Assembly: GCF_007746795.1 (NCBI RefSeq)
Contig: NZ_CP036343.1
Coordinates: forward strand, 6,051,357 to 6,115,356
Source of the DNA: Gimesia algae
Lineage (GTDB): Bacteria; Planctomycetota; Planctomycetia; Planctomycetales; Planctomycetaceae
DNA length: 64,000 bases
Reading direction: 5' to 3'
The translations under genes and the position numbers were made by a program. The first letter of the stretch is position 1. Each line of letters opens with the position of its first letter. A model generated the notes under the pieces. The model saw nothing but the letters and a program-made list of their open reading frames with translations. It was not told where the DNA came from and made no database searches. Positions 28,027 to 38,052 of this stretch are shown here, one piece after another.

Positions 28027-28713
28027 TCATGTAGACTCAATGTGACAACAGTAGAAGAGATTCAGGTCGGGAACCGGAGCCATAAGTGGGTACCAGCTTT
28101 CGGTCACGTTTTCAAAATGATGTCGTATAAATACAACCAGATTATTGATTGCATTGACGTGTTCCGCCGCCATGAGGTAATCGTAGTTTAGTCCTCGTTT
28201 GAGTGCATTTCGACGCGGGCCCAGATTTCTACCGAAACGCCATAACAACCCTGGATCACAGGGCAGAACAATCGAAATAATTCCACCGGGTCTGACAACC
28301 CGATTCCATTCACGTAAAACATCGACAGGGTTAAGGAGGTGTTCCAGAACATGTGTTGCAATTAATCGATCAACACTGTCATCAGGATAATCGATCGCAG
28401 TCGCATTTTGTTCTTCAATTTGCACAAGACCAGAATCAATCTCAGCCGCATACTTTTCCCTGGCGGCATCCAACATCACCGTGCTTCCATCGGACATAAT
28501 GTATTTAGAGAAGCCTTTCTTCACGTGTGGAAAATGATGTCCCGTCCCTGCGCCTACTTCCAGAATGGTGTCAATGCCTTTTAAATCTGGAACATTCTTT
28601 TCCAGAACAGCGTGAGACTTCTTAAGGAAATATCCCCCTAAAGTCTTATCCGAATTATTTTTATCATAGGTTTGAATGTAGTCTAATTCTTCTGTTGGAA
28701 CTTCTCGCATCAT
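28027..28713 (-). CDS. Class I SAM-dependent methyltransferase (Methyltransf_11 type)
   Basis: A 228-aa methyltransferase. Motif I is ILEVGAGTGHHFPHV (~50-64), followed by YIMSDGSTVMLDAA, then ATAIDYPDDSVDRLIATHVLEHL (motifs II/IV) and VLREWNRVVRPGGIISIVLPCDPG. The C-terminal part ends in LNLFYCCHIES. The start at 28713 could be the second methionine at 28710. Substrate unknown; the neighbours are glycosyltransferases, so a glycan or lipid-linked sugar is likely. Confidence 0.8.
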   Translation of the reverse strand: MMREVPTEELDYIQTYDKNNSDKTLGGYFLKKSHAVLEKNVPDLKGIDTILEVGAGTGHHFPHVKKGFSKYIMSDGSTVMLDAAREKYAAEIDSGLVQIEEQNATAIDYPDDSVDRLIATHVLEHLLNPVDVLREWNRVVRPGGIISIVLPCDPGLLWRFGRNLGPRRNALKRGLNYDYLMAAEHVNAINNLVVFIRHHFENVTESWYPLMAPVPDLNLFYCCHIEST

Positions 28714-28908
28714 AAATCCTTTCGCTGAATTGCAGCTCCGGTGTATATTTTTAATAAAAAACAGGAGACTCGAACTATTATTCAGGAAGTTTTCCCGGAA
28801 TTTCTTGCTCTGTTTCTGCTTCTGCTTCTCTCAAGTTCAATATTTTTCACATCCAGGATGAGATAAAGAAATCATCACCATCCAGATCGTCTGATAATTC
28901 GCTCCTGT

Positions 28909-29943
28909 TCAATTCTCTTTTTCATCCACGACGAAGTTCCAGCCATTTAACTTTCGGTAAATAACCTGGTTGGGAACCCGTGAGATATCATACCCTAAAA
29001 ATGCCAGCAGGAACTGTAATCCCATCAGAATTGGTAATGCCGCTAGCATTACAGTACCAGCGGAAGTCGTTACCCCCTGAGCGATATTTTCAATCCATGT
29101 ATAAGCTCCAAAACAGAGCCCAAAAGTAAAAAGAAGCAACCCAAATATCAATTCAAATGAAGCCAGAGATAAATCTCTCAAATAGTAATTATAGAAAATC
29201 CGTTTAATAATATTTCTCAAATGCTTGTAGAAAAACTCCGTGACCACCGTCGATACTTTTAAATTACTGACTTCATCTTCGTAGCGGGCATGCATGGGCA
29301 CATCGACGACAACAGCGCGCGATGTATTCAACCGAAACAGCATGTCTGTTTCAAAGAAATATCGTTTACTGATTTTCCTGAATGGCAGATACCGGGCCAC
29401 ATCTGCATGTATTGCTGTATAACCATTGGTAGGATCAAAGAGATTCCAGTAACCGGTTGAGACCTTCGACATAAATGATAGAACCGAATTCCCGAACAAT
29501 CGAATTCGTGGCATCGCTCTGATTTCTTCCAGCAAATAAAACCGATTCCCTTTAGTATAATCCGCTTCCCCTTTTAAAATGGGTTCAACGAAAGAGGGAA
29601 TGAGACGAGGATCCATTTGTCCGTCGCCATCTACTTTGACGATCACATCTGCCCCATTGGCAATTGCGGCACGATATCCAGAGATAACCGCCCCTCCGAC
29701 ACCCTGATTTTCTGTATGATAAACGACTTTGACACGTTTATCTGTCACGGTCGTCTCTACCAGCTTCCCACTTCCTTCGGGGCAACAGTCATCAACAATA
29801 TATATTTGTGAACACTCTTCACCAATCCCTGCAATTACACTTAGTATATGTTGATGAACTTTGTAACAAGGAATCACAACCGCGATAACCATATTTTCAG
29901 CCCTCATATTTGAGCCTCTTGTATTTTGTCCTGGCATATTCAT
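28909..29943 (-). CDS. Membrane-anchored family 2 glycosyltransferase (DPM1/GtrB-like)
   Basis: A 344-aa protein. The GT2 domain (~18-245) opens AVVIPCYKVHQHILSVI, has YIVDDCCPEGSGKLVE, and the D-x-D-like VDGDGQMDP (~118). Two hydrophobic segments follow (SFELIFGLLLFTFGLCFGAY and VMLAALPILMGLQFLLAFLGY), the layout of polyprenyl-phosphate sugar transferases that act at the inner membrane. ATG at 29943 overlaps the TGA of the upstream gene as ATGA, so the two are translationally coupled. Confidence 0.86.
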   Translation of the reverse strand: MNMPGQNTRGSNMRAENMVIAVVIPCYKVHQHILSVIAGIGEECSQIYIVDDCCPEGSGKLVETTVTDKRVKVVYHTENQGVGGAVISGYRAAIANGADVIVKVDGDGQMDPRLIPSFVEPILKGEADYTKGNRFYLLEEIRAMPRIRLFGNSVLSFMSKVSTGYWNLFDPTNGYTAIHADVARYLPFRKISKRYFFETDMLFRLNTSRAVVVDVPMHARYEDEVSNLKVSTVVTEFFYKHLRNIIKRIFYNYYLRDLSLASFELIFGLLLFTFGLCFGAYTWIENIAQGVTTSAGTVMLAALPILMGLQFLLAFLGYDISRVPNQVIYRKLNGWNFVVDEKEN

Positions 29944-32381
29944 TCTTTGAAGGAATTCTTTTTGAATTGGATTTTTTTGTTGGAATGACCAGTACAGTAC
30001 ACGATAGCGGAGTACGCATTGGGAGGAGAATTTACTCTCATAGAGTAAGAATTCCAGCTCTCTGAGCACTGAATGGGCCTGAGGTCAGTGTCGATGAATC
30101 TGCCCTGAGTATCCAACCAGTTTATTTGCATGCGAGCCTGTCCGTGATGCGCATCAGATCTAGCCGTAATCATATTCTGATAACGCTTATTTGGTTTTAC
30201 CGGGATCACCTGATACACCGGAGACTGAACATCCACAGAAACCAATCTCTCTGCATCATCAAAATCAGCATTCTCATGCAAAGTCCATCCCTCAATCTTA
30301 TTGAATTCTGAAGATTGTAATAATTCATGAGTGAATTGATATTTCTCGCTTAATCTACGAACGCTGATTTCATCGATTTCAGCAATGACATCTGTCACTT
30401 TTTGAATTTGCTTAATTACCTGTGGATCTTTCCAGGATGAATCCAAAATCATGTAATCGACCCCTTCATTCTTAAGCGCAGTAATGATGGACTCTTCAGT
30501 TTGGGCGTTGGTGATTAAGCCTTGAAAGCGCGAATTATACCATGAACAATGCAGGGCATCGGAAGTGAGACCGGCGACATAGGGAGCAGCAAATATTGCT
30601 ACAGGACTACGACTCATATTAATTTCATTTACGAGTTTTACAGCAGACCGAACCGGACTTCTCTCACTTAAATAGGTCTGTCGATGCGTATGACTTAACA
30701 AAGACTTAATCTGAAAATCACCATAAAAAGCTGCCGAATTAAGAAACACCACATTCAAAACCACAGTCATACATCCTGCGGATATAAAATAATTGTGAAG
30801 TCTGGTTTTTCTCATCATTGGACTGAATATCAGACAACCAGCCATCGTGGTTAACATCAACCACTCAGGAAATGTGTATCGAATATAACTGACTGATCGA
30901 AATGAGAGGTACAATGAAAGTGCTGCAACCATAAAAAGTGCCAGGGCTTTTTTATTTTTTGTGATTACAAGTGCACCCAGAGCCGGGATAAATAATAATA
31001 ACCACTGAAATCCTGATCCACCGACATAGCTTTCAAGAAACTCCCCTGTATGGAACACGACGCGATAGAGAAAGTCCCAATGCAAGCCCTTCCCAAAAAT
31101 GGAGGCGTTATCAAAATTTTTAATTGCGAAGTATTCTGATTTGAATATTTGATTGAAAAATGGAAATACCGGATTACCGGTTTTAACAAGAGCTGTCAGG
31201 TAGGGGATTGATCCCGGCAGAGCAAATAAGAAGAGCCCTGAACCTACTGTGGTAATCCAAGTCAACTGGCACCAGTATTTCCAGCGATAAAGCAGGATTA
31301 AAAATATGCCTGGAATAATCAACAATGTCACCGCTTTTGTCGCAAGCGCGAAACCTAATAGCAAACCTGCCAGTAAGATTCGACTTTTGAGCGGCTCCGG
31401 ATCTTCCCAGAAACGAAATACTATAATGGCGCCAGCTATAATATAAGCAGTCCAGATAGATTCAATAAATAAACTACTGCCTACAGCAAAGGTCAAAGGC
31501 GTCGACAAAAAGATGAGATTCGTCCAGCGGACGGTCGTTTCATCTCCATCAAGCCATAACACAAACTCTTTGATTAACCCTGTCAGTAATAATATAAAGC
31601 AAACATTAATCAGACGGACTGCAGTCTCCCCTCCCAGCATATAACAGATTGAATAAATCCAATCCCCCAGCAATGGCATCACAGCCCAGACATAAATAGA
31701 TGCATCAAAGCCCCATTGATGCTGTGCTGCCATATGCACCGGAATAAATAAATGCATGGCCAATGCATCGTGGCCCACCTCCGGCATTAAAGCTACGACG
31801 AAATAAATCAGAGCTAAAGTTGTAAGCAGACAGTCCAACAGATTGAACCGGTACGGGTCTTCGTTATTTCCGAGGATCCAGTTTTTAAACTGAATGAGAT
31901 AATCCCTGGCCAGTTTTTGATCAAACAGAACAGGCAGCAGCAGCCCGATTCCATAAAATACAGGATAGTTAATCGGCACATGTGCAGACAAAGAGACTAA
32001 ACTGGCATAAAGTCCGGCCCCTGTTAGAAACTTCATGAGAAATGAACTGTCTTGTTCTGTGATTTTCAGAAAAGCAAGAATACGATGCCCTACTAAAATC
32101 GAAGCAAAAACAAACCAGAGTGTGGCAATCACGGGCCACACAGCGCCCGCCAGCAGCGCTAAAACCAGCGCGATCATCAAACCAATTGATCCAGGTGACC
32201 TTTGAAAGTATCTGCTACCCCATACAATCCCCGCCAGGCAGAGACTGCTAAATAAGACAAAACTTTTTCTACCCGAATGTGACCAGCCGATGGAGTGCGA
32301 AAGGTGAGCCAACCCGAAAAGCGTGAGCCCGAAGCCACATACCAGCAAAACACTGAGAAAAATAAGCTTGTTTCTACTCAT
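29940..32381 (-). CDS. Large integral membrane protein, GT-C glycosyltransferase-like
   Basis: An 813-aa protein with about 12-14 membrane segments over residues 1-530, then a soluble C-terminal part. The segment LMPEVGHDALAMHLFIPVHMA (~200-220) in the first large loop looks like the acidic/histidine loop of GT-C glycosyltransferases, which use polyprenyl-phosphate sugars outside the membrane. The C-terminal ~150 residues (from ENADFDDAERLVSVD) resemble a carbohydrate-binding beta-sandwich. It is coupled by overlap to the GT2 gene, whose predicted product class is exactly a polyprenyl-phosphate sugar. Acceptor unknown. Confidence 0.68.
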   Translation of the reverse strand: MSRNKLIFLSVLLVCGFGLTLFGLAHLSHSIGWSHSGRKSFVLFSSLCLAGIVWGSRYFQRSPGSIGLMIALVLALLAGAVWPVIATLWFVFASILVGHRILAFLKITEQDSSFLMKFLTGAGLYASLVSLSAHVPINYPVFYGIGLLLPVLFDQKLARDYLIQFKNWILGNNEDPYRFNLLDCLLTTLALIYFVVALMPEVGHDALAMHLFIPVHMAAQHQWGFDASIYVWAVMPLLGDWIYSICYMLGGETAVRLINVCFILLLTGLIKEFVLWLDGDETTVRWTNLIFLSTPLTFAVGSSLFIESIWTAYIIAGAIIVFRFWEDPEPLKSRILLAGLLLGFALATKAVTLLIIPGIFLILLYRWKYWCQLTWITTVGSGLFLFALPGSIPYLTALVKTGNPVFPFFNQIFKSEYFAIKNFDNASIFGKGLHWDFLYRVVFHTGEFLESYVGGSGFQWLLLFIPALGALVITKNKKALALFMVAALSLYLSFRSVSYIRYTFPEWLMLTTMAGCLIFSPMMRKTRLHNYFISAGCMTVVLNVVFLNSAAFYGDFQIKSLLSHTHRQTYLSERSPVRSAVKLVNEINMSRSPVAIFAAPYVAGLTSDALHCSWYNSRFQGLITNAQTEESIITALKNEGVDYMILDSSWKDPQVIKQIQKVTDVIAEIDEISVRRLSEKYQFTHELLQSSEFNKIEGWTLHENADFDDAERLVSVDVQSPVYQVIPVKPNKRYQNMITARSDAHHGQARMQINWLDTQGRFIDTDLRPIQCSESWNSYSMRVNSPPNAYSAIVYCTGHSNKKIQFKKNSFKE

Positions 32382-32765
32382 ACAAAATCATCCCTGAACC
32401 TGTTATATTCTATTTCTCTGATCCTTCAGTGAAATCTGTCTGGTCGTAGCAAAAACCTTTTCATCCTGCTGAATGACTGCCGAAGGTTAATAAATAAATC
32501 AGTTTTGCTTTAACTGATCAGGTGCAGTACTTTCTGTTCTTCTGTTCCCATTAAGAACGTTTCAGACGAACAATCCAATTACATTTCTCGAAGTGCAATG
32601 ACACAGAATATTATTTTCTATTCTGGTCTCCCGCAATATCAAACACTGCCGATGCACCCTTTCACAAACAGGGAGGCCTGATTTCACAGAGAAGCATTCA
32701 GAGTGAGCCTCTGTGAAATACCATTTCGGTAGTTCGTGTTTCATTAAAGAACAGAATCGCTGCGA
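32382..32765. other. 384-bp intergenic region
   Basis: Nothing recognisable was found: no gene with a ribosome site and no strong hairpin. Upstream of the GT-C-like gene, so its promoter should lie here. Confidence 0.35.
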
Positions 32766-35378
32766 TCAACGATAAACGTGGGGAGTCCACGTACCCCATT
32801 TTTCTTCGAAGATCTGTTTATTCTTATCGAAAAGCTGCTGTCTCTGCTCTGCTTTCAACTTGTTAAATGATGCTGAAAGATGGTGGTGAATAAACACATC
32901 CTCGGTAATGGCTATTTTGTATCCGGCATTTCTGGCACGAATACAATAATCATCGTCTTCAAAGAATCCGCAGCCAAATACTTCGTCAAGTACTCCGACT
33001 TCATTGATGACCTGCCTGCTGATCATGGCACAGAAAAAGGCGACCGTATTCATATTGAATAAATCACGGGTATGTTCCGAAGTATATTTACGGGCTTTGA
33101 TCGACATTTCTTCCATTCCCTCGTAAGAAATGTCAATTTTCGCTTCGTTACCAATATTATTGGTAACAGGCCCCAGAAGACCCAGGCGATTATCCTGTAG
33201 AAAATAGCGTACCATCCCCCACAGCCAGCCTTTGGTAACATAAGTGTCATTATTCAGCAGAACGACATACTCACCTCGGGACTTTTCAATCCCCACGTTA
33301 TTTCCTGCAGCGAAGCCGACATTTTCTTCGTTCAGAATCACTTTCACATTCTCATATTTCTCAGAAAAGTCTTGCAAGTAGGTCTGCGTACCATCACTGG
33401 ATGCATTATCAACGACGATCAGTTCCCAGTCTGGATAGTGCGTCAACTCCATCAGGCTTTCCAGGCATTTGTGGGTTAGCTCCAGATTATTATAGGTGAG
33501 TACAATCACGCTCACCGCAGGCGCTGTCGATTGAATTACCTGTTCCAACTGATCCACTCGATTGGACCATTTGTTTTCAAATGCAAAACTTTTTCTGGCT
33601 TCAATTTCCTGAATTTCATCTTTTGTTTCGTATGCTTCCCTGATCTTGGTGACAAAGGAGTCTGCATCATGCGCGATCGATACCACATGATCAACAAGTA
33701 AAAGTTCCGGCATCGCGGTCGCAACAACAGGTTTTCCCGAGGCAAGATATTCATAAAGTTTCACAGGATTTGTGTGCTGAATAAGCTCGGTCAGTTTGAA
33801 GGGAATCAGACAGACATCAAATGCATAAAGATACTCTTTTAAATTGCGATAGGGCACTTCACCTATGAAATGAATATTGCTTACCGTTTCTGCAGTTTTG
33901 GTATTACATTGATAAGTATTACCGATTAATACAAAATCATATTCGGGACACTCTCTGGCAGCTTTAATCACAAGTTCGATATCAAACCAGTCACTGATGG
34001 CGCCAAAGTATCCCACTACAGGGCGGTTTTTCTGGTAGGCAATTTGATCTGGTGGCTGAGCAAACCACTCTGCATCAGCCGCATTTCGGATGAGAGTATT
34101 ATTTCGTTCTCGACCGATTTTTTCGGATAACGAAGCCGAGGATGTAACTACCCGATCAGCATTCTGGATCAGATATGTTTCTGCCTGGAGAATCTGTTCG
34201 GCGGTATTTTGGAATCCACTGTGGTCATCCATACAATCGTAAACGACCAGTGAATCAGCAACTGCCAATGCGACGGGCGCCCAGAAGGGGTGATCAACAA
34301 TGGTCACACTGTTTTTGATTCCCGCATCTTTCACAAACTGATCCAAAGCCTTGTTTATGTACGCTCTTTGCTTTTTAGTCATTCCCTGTTCGTAGATGGA
34401 GCTATGCTGAAACGCGGGGAATTGGAATTGACAGATAAATACCCGCTCATCCAATTGCTCCGTAATCAATACGTCCGGTTCACCACTCGCAAACGTAGTG
34501 CTGAAATAGAAGACACGATGACCTTTGCCTGCCAGACCAGAAGCGATGTGCTGCGGGCGTTGAAACCTGAAATGCCAGTCGATTACAGGAAAGACAAGCA
34601 CATCATAACTGTCATTGTCACAATTGTTAATTTCATTGAGCATTTTGAGTTTTTTTTGTGCTGCAGCTCTTTTTGATCGCCTTAAAATATCAATAAATTC
34701 ATTAATGATTGGCTTTAATCGTCGATACACTTTTCTAATCACGGTTTGCATACCCATTGGCAATTTGTGAAAGACTGAAATAGCGCGTCTTCGCAATTTT
34801 CGCACAATTGGCTTGATAACGGTCAGTCGTTCAAACTCCAGACTCTGCTTCGCTTCAGAGTACAGGCTCAAGAGTTCATTGATTTTCTGAGAATAATTTT
34901 CATTCTGTTCCTCAAGGTTCTTGACCCGGGACTGAAGTGGATTAGTGAGTTGGCCATCCGATTTCATGTCGGTCACTTCTCTATTTTCAAATGAATTTTG
35001 AGTTCCCGCTGCTGGCTCAGAATTCTGCAACTGAGCTGCAAGTACTTTCGATTGAACGCAGATTTCCAGTAATTCATTCTGTGCTGCAATCAATTCCTCT
35101 CGAAGCATTTCTTCTAATTCAGTTCCAGGATGGAACTGTTTTTGAATCTTTATCAATTCATGTAACAGTTTTTTTTTATGTTCCTGTTGGAACATCAGCT
35201 CATCATGTTTCGTCATTAATTGAGTGACAATCGCGCAGGAAACCTCGTCTCTTTGAGTTTCATTCTCAAACTGGACGCGGCAATCTTTAGAAGAACTTAT
35301 GTAACCATTTTGCTTTAACAGATCTGACTTGTTCTGAACCTGTTCCTGTTCAATTTCCTCTGGAAAAAAATCGTTCAC
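32766..35378 (-). CDS. Two-domain glycosyltransferase (coiled coil + GT4 + GT2)
   Basis: An 870-aa protein in three parts. Residues ~45-190 are Glu/Gln/Lys-rich and heptad-like (a coiled coil, HKKKLLHELIKIQKQ and NLEEQNENYSQKINELLSLY). A basic stretch with LRRRAISVFHKLP joins it to a GT4-type domain (~255-620; VVGYFGAISDWFDIELVI, KLYEYLASGKPVVAT). A GT2 domain fills ~622-870 (SVIVLTYNNLELTHKCLESL, VVDNASSDG, LLNNDTYV, GFFEDDDYCIRARNAGYKI). It probably adds two sugars in succession to a glycan. The neighbouring 36935 and 38053 genes encode the same two domains separately. Confidence 0.85.
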   Translation of the reverse strand: MNDFFPEEIEQEQVQNKSDLLKQNGYISSSKDCRVQFENETQRDEVSCAIVTQLMTKHDELMFQQEHKKKLLHELIKIQKQFHPGTELEEMLREELIAAQNELLEICVQSKVLAAQLQNSEPAAGTQNSFENREVTDMKSDGQLTNPLQSRVKNLEEQNENYSQKINELLSLYSEAKQSLEFERLTVIKPIVRKLRRRAISVFHKLPMGMQTVIRKVYRRLKPIINEFIDILRRSKRAAAQKKLKMLNEINNCDNDSYDVLVFPVIDWHFRFQRPQHIASGLAGKGHRVFYFSTTFASGEPDVLITEQLDERVFICQFQFPAFQHSSIYEQGMTKKQRAYINKALDQFVKDAGIKNSVTIVDHPFWAPVALAVADSLVVYDCMDDHSGFQNTAEQILQAETYLIQNADRVVTSSASLSEKIGRERNNTLIRNAADAEWFAQPPDQIAYQKNRPVVGYFGAISDWFDIELVIKAARECPEYDFVLIGNTYQCNTKTAETVSNIHFIGEVPYRNLKEYLYAFDVCLIPFKLTELIQHTNPVKLYEYLASGKPVVATAMPELLLVDHVVSIAHDADSFVTKIREAYETKDEIQEIEARKSFAFENKWSNRVDQLEQVIQSTAPAVSVIVLTYNNLELTHKCLESLMELTHYPDWELIVVDNASSDGTQTYLQDFSEKYENVKVILNEENVGFAAGNNVGIEKSRGEYVVLLNNDTYVTKGWLWGMVRYFLQDNRLGLLGPVTNNIGNEAKIDISYEGMEEMSIKARKYTSEHTRDLFNMNTVAFFCAMISRQVINEVGVLDEVFGCGFFEDDDYCIRARNAGYKIAITEDVFIHHHLSASFNKLKAEQRQQLFDKNKQIFEEKWGTWTPHVYR

Positions 35379-35537
35379 GTAAGTTCCAATCTCTTATTTT
35401 GAGGCAGTTGATATTCGATAATAAAATGGTAGATAGAGTTAATTCTCTGCAGTCATTTTTTTGTCAGCAGAGTGGAATTTTCGAATGCTGACATAGATGT
35501 TTCCAGCAATTCCTGCATTCAGCAGTCGAATTATTCT

Positions 35538-36341
35538 TTAGACATGAGCCAGACTGTCTTCTAAAGATCCGGTAATCCCATGAATGATTTGAATCTCACT
35601 TTCTGACAATATTCCGACATATCTTCCTACGGAGCTTGTAGAAATTGCCTTACCGGGATCGGTGCCACCAATCGCTTTACCATCGGGGCCAATCTCACTG
35701 TGCTTTATCTTATGGTGATTCAAAAGTGAGTCTTCGAATTCAATATTCAGAAATTCGACAATCCGAGTGATCTCAGTGCGGGGAGATGACACCAGTGTCT
35801 CATATTTCAGCGAAAGGAGCTTTAAGCCGGCTTGTTGATACTCGAACAATGCATCATTTTTAAATTTCCAGTACAATGCGCCGACAGCAGCTTCATTGTA
35901 TTCTGTTTCTTCAACCTGCTTTATTTCAGTTTTATACTTATTGCAAAATGATTCGTCGTTCATTTTGAATTTCAGGGTTTCGAGACCGTATTTCTGTAAC
36001 CAGCTCAATCCGTCATCAAAGGTTAGAGTTTTCATTGAAGAGACGACATCCAGAACGTCTCGCGTAATAAAAATGACTTCATCATCATCCTTATTGAAAA
36101 ATTGTGGCACATGCGGATAGTCGGTATCGCTGACGACTTCTAACAGTAACTGTTCGGCAAACCTTGGAATTTTGTATCCAATAAGATGATCTTCCAGAAT
36201 TAACTCTTCCGGTGTTTGCAGCCCCAGAAATGTTTCATACGAGACCGCTTCATCAAAACATGTAATCTGGCTGTGAGAATTCAAGATCAGACGCAATAAA
36301 GTTGTTCCAGAACGTTGGCATCCTGCCACATAAAAACTCAT
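35538..36341 (-). CDS. Sulfotransferase family protein
   Basis: A 267-aa PAPS-dependent sulfotransferase-like protein. The 5'-phosphosulfate loop is AGCQRSGTTLLRLILNSHS at residues 6-24. The 3'-phosphate loop region is likely FITRDVLDVVSSMKTL. The Arg/Ser pair and the late LSLKYETLVSSPRTEITRIVEFLNIEF are typical of the Sulfotransfer_3 family. ATG at 36341 is chosen because GGAGG lies eight bases before it. In a glycan cluster it would sulfate a sugar, consistent with marine surface polysaccharides. No PAPS synthesis genes are in the window. Confidence 0.86.
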   Translation of the reverse strand: MSFYVAGCQRSGTTLLRLILNSHSQITCFDEAVSYETFLGLQTPEELILEDHLIGYKIPRFAEQLLLEVVSDTDYPHVPQFFNKDDDEVIFITRDVLDVVSSMKTLTFDDGLSWLQKYGLETLKFKMNDESFCNKYKTEIKQVEETEYNEAAVGALYWKFKNDALFEYQQAGLKLLSLKYETLVSSPRTEITRIVEFLNIEFEDSLLNHHKIKHSEIGPDGKAIGGTDPGKAISTSSVGRYVGILSESEIQIIHGITGSLEDSLAHV

Positions 36342-36934
36342 TTTTTTCCTCCACAAAAAAGTTGAAACAAGCCTGTATCAATTTCTGAATTGAGAATTTC
36401 ACATGGTTTCAGGCCTACTCTTACCACATCTGAGGTGATTATGGCTGTCACTTTCGACTAAGCATTTGATTGAGAATTGGTTCCCCAAATCATCAAGGTC
36501 GGCGTATCTTAGTTATATCTCAATGTGTGTCTACTTGAATTTGTAAAAACTACAGTCTTCGGGTATCAGGGCAATTTTTGAACGGCATTAGATCTTTCAA
36601 AATGAGTGTTTCTTCCCTGCTGACAGTATTTCGAATCCGCTTTTGAACCCGCTAGCTCGGATATGGGAGAAGTACACAACAAGACCCTGAGGCACAGTAT
36701 ACACTTAGCCACTTTCAGGAGAAATCGCGTAAAACTCTGTCTCAAAATTGATGTTCTGGCGGTCCCGTCATTTTGCTAGACTGCTCTCGCTTCATGACTT
36801 TCACTGAGCCAGACTCTCATTACGGCTGCTCATGAATATTTTGTGTGGGGTATTAGTATTAAAAATCAAGGTTTGTGCTGTTCACTCCTCGTCGCAATTG
36901 CGCACTTGACTATTTTGAATCGAGATATTGACTG
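36342..36934. other. 593-bp divergent intergenic region
   Basis: It separates the sulfotransferase (minus) from the GT4/GT2 pair (plus) and should hold both promoters. No element was confidently assigned. Confidence 0.35.
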
Positions 36935-38044
36935 ATGGATATGGTCTATTTTTCGCCTGTCCTGTGGGACAGTTACACACAACGGCCTCATGAATTTGTC
37001 AAATACATGGCAGAATCAACTGCGATCCGTCGAATTCTGTGGGTCAACCCGTTTGCAACACGTCTACCCAAGTGGAATGATATTTTCCATCGCCCCAGTC
37101 TGACCAACAGCAGATCCAAAACAGATTTTCCAGCAGTGAGTGTCCTCGATGTTCCCTCTGTCCCCGTCGAACCTTTACCCCTTTTCCGTTATGCCAATGA
37201 CCTCATTTGGAAAAATGTAAAACAGGAGATCCGGGAATTCTGTTCCTCTCAAGACGATCTGGTTATCGCCTGCGGAAAACCCAGCCGGCTGGCTTTATGG
37301 GCTCTGGAAAACCTGCAGGCCAGAACAACCATTTACGACCGCATGGACGACTTTTCTCAGTTCTATACAAGTTTCTCAAAAGCAGCGATGCAGTCCTGGG
37401 AAAATCAAATCGTAAAACAGGTCCAACATGTTGTTGTTTCCGCCAAACATCTGGCATCACATATCTCACATCTGAACTCTGATATTACTGTCATCGAAAA
37501 TGGGTACGACATGTCGTCACTCCCCGTGCCCAAGCAGCCTGTCAAAGACACTTCGCAGGCAGCTCTGGTTCTAGGTTATGTGGGATCAATCGCTGAGTGG
37601 TTCGACTGGGATTTAACAATTGCTCTGGCCAGAGCGAATCCGGACTGCCTCATCAGGCTCATCGGGCCCTGCTTTGTCACACCTCCGCCACTTCCTGCCA
37701 ATATCGAACTCTGCCCGGCCTTACCTCGTGAAGAACTGGTCGAGCAAATTAAACTGTTTTCGGTCGGCATCATCCCCTTTAAGAAAAATGAGCTCTCACA
37801 GGGAGTCGACCCCATCAAATTCTATGAATATCGCGGACTGGGCAAACCAGTTTTATCGACTCAGTTTGGTACGATGCCGGAACATGCCAGACAGGGCGGA
37901 ATCCTTTTCTTTGAGGAAACCGATTTGAATCAATGTGTTGAACAAAGCCTGCAGATGGTTCCCACCACGATAGAAATTGAGTCTTTCCGAAAAACGAGTG
38001 ACTGGTCTACTCGCTTCAGTACTATTCAATCCTGGGTCGCATAA
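36935..38044 (+). CDS. Family 4-like glycosyltransferase
   Basis: A 369-aa GT-B protein. N-terminal half: YFSPVLWDSYTQRPHEFVKYM and TIYDRMDDFSQFY; C-terminal half: LVLGYVGSIAEWFDWDLTIALARANP, IELCPALPREEL and the nucleotide-sugar site region GVDPIKFYEYRGLGKPVLSTQFG. The middle of the 870-aa fusion protein at 32766 has the same phrases, so the two are paralogous. Its TAA stop is 8 bases before the following GT2 gene, which indicates one transcript. Confidence 0.85.
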   Translation: MDMVYFSPVLWDSYTQRPHEFVKYMAESTAIRRILWVNPFATRLPKWNDIFHRPSLTNSRSKTDFPAVSVLDVPSVPVEPLPLFRYANDLIWKNVKQEIREFCSSQDDLVIACGKPSRLALWALENLQARTTIYDRMDDFSQFYTSFSKAAMQSWENQIVKQVQHVVVSAKHLASHISHLNSDITVIENGYDMSSLPVPKQPVKDTSQAALVLGYVGSIAEWFDWDLTIALARANPDCLIRLIGPCFVTPPPLPANIELCPALPREELVEQIKLFSVGIIPFKKNELSQGVDPIKFYEYRGLGKPVLSTQFGTMPEHARQGGILFFEETDLNQCVEQSLQMVPTTIEIESFRKTSDWSTRFSTIQSWVA

Positions 38045-38052
38045 AACAACTC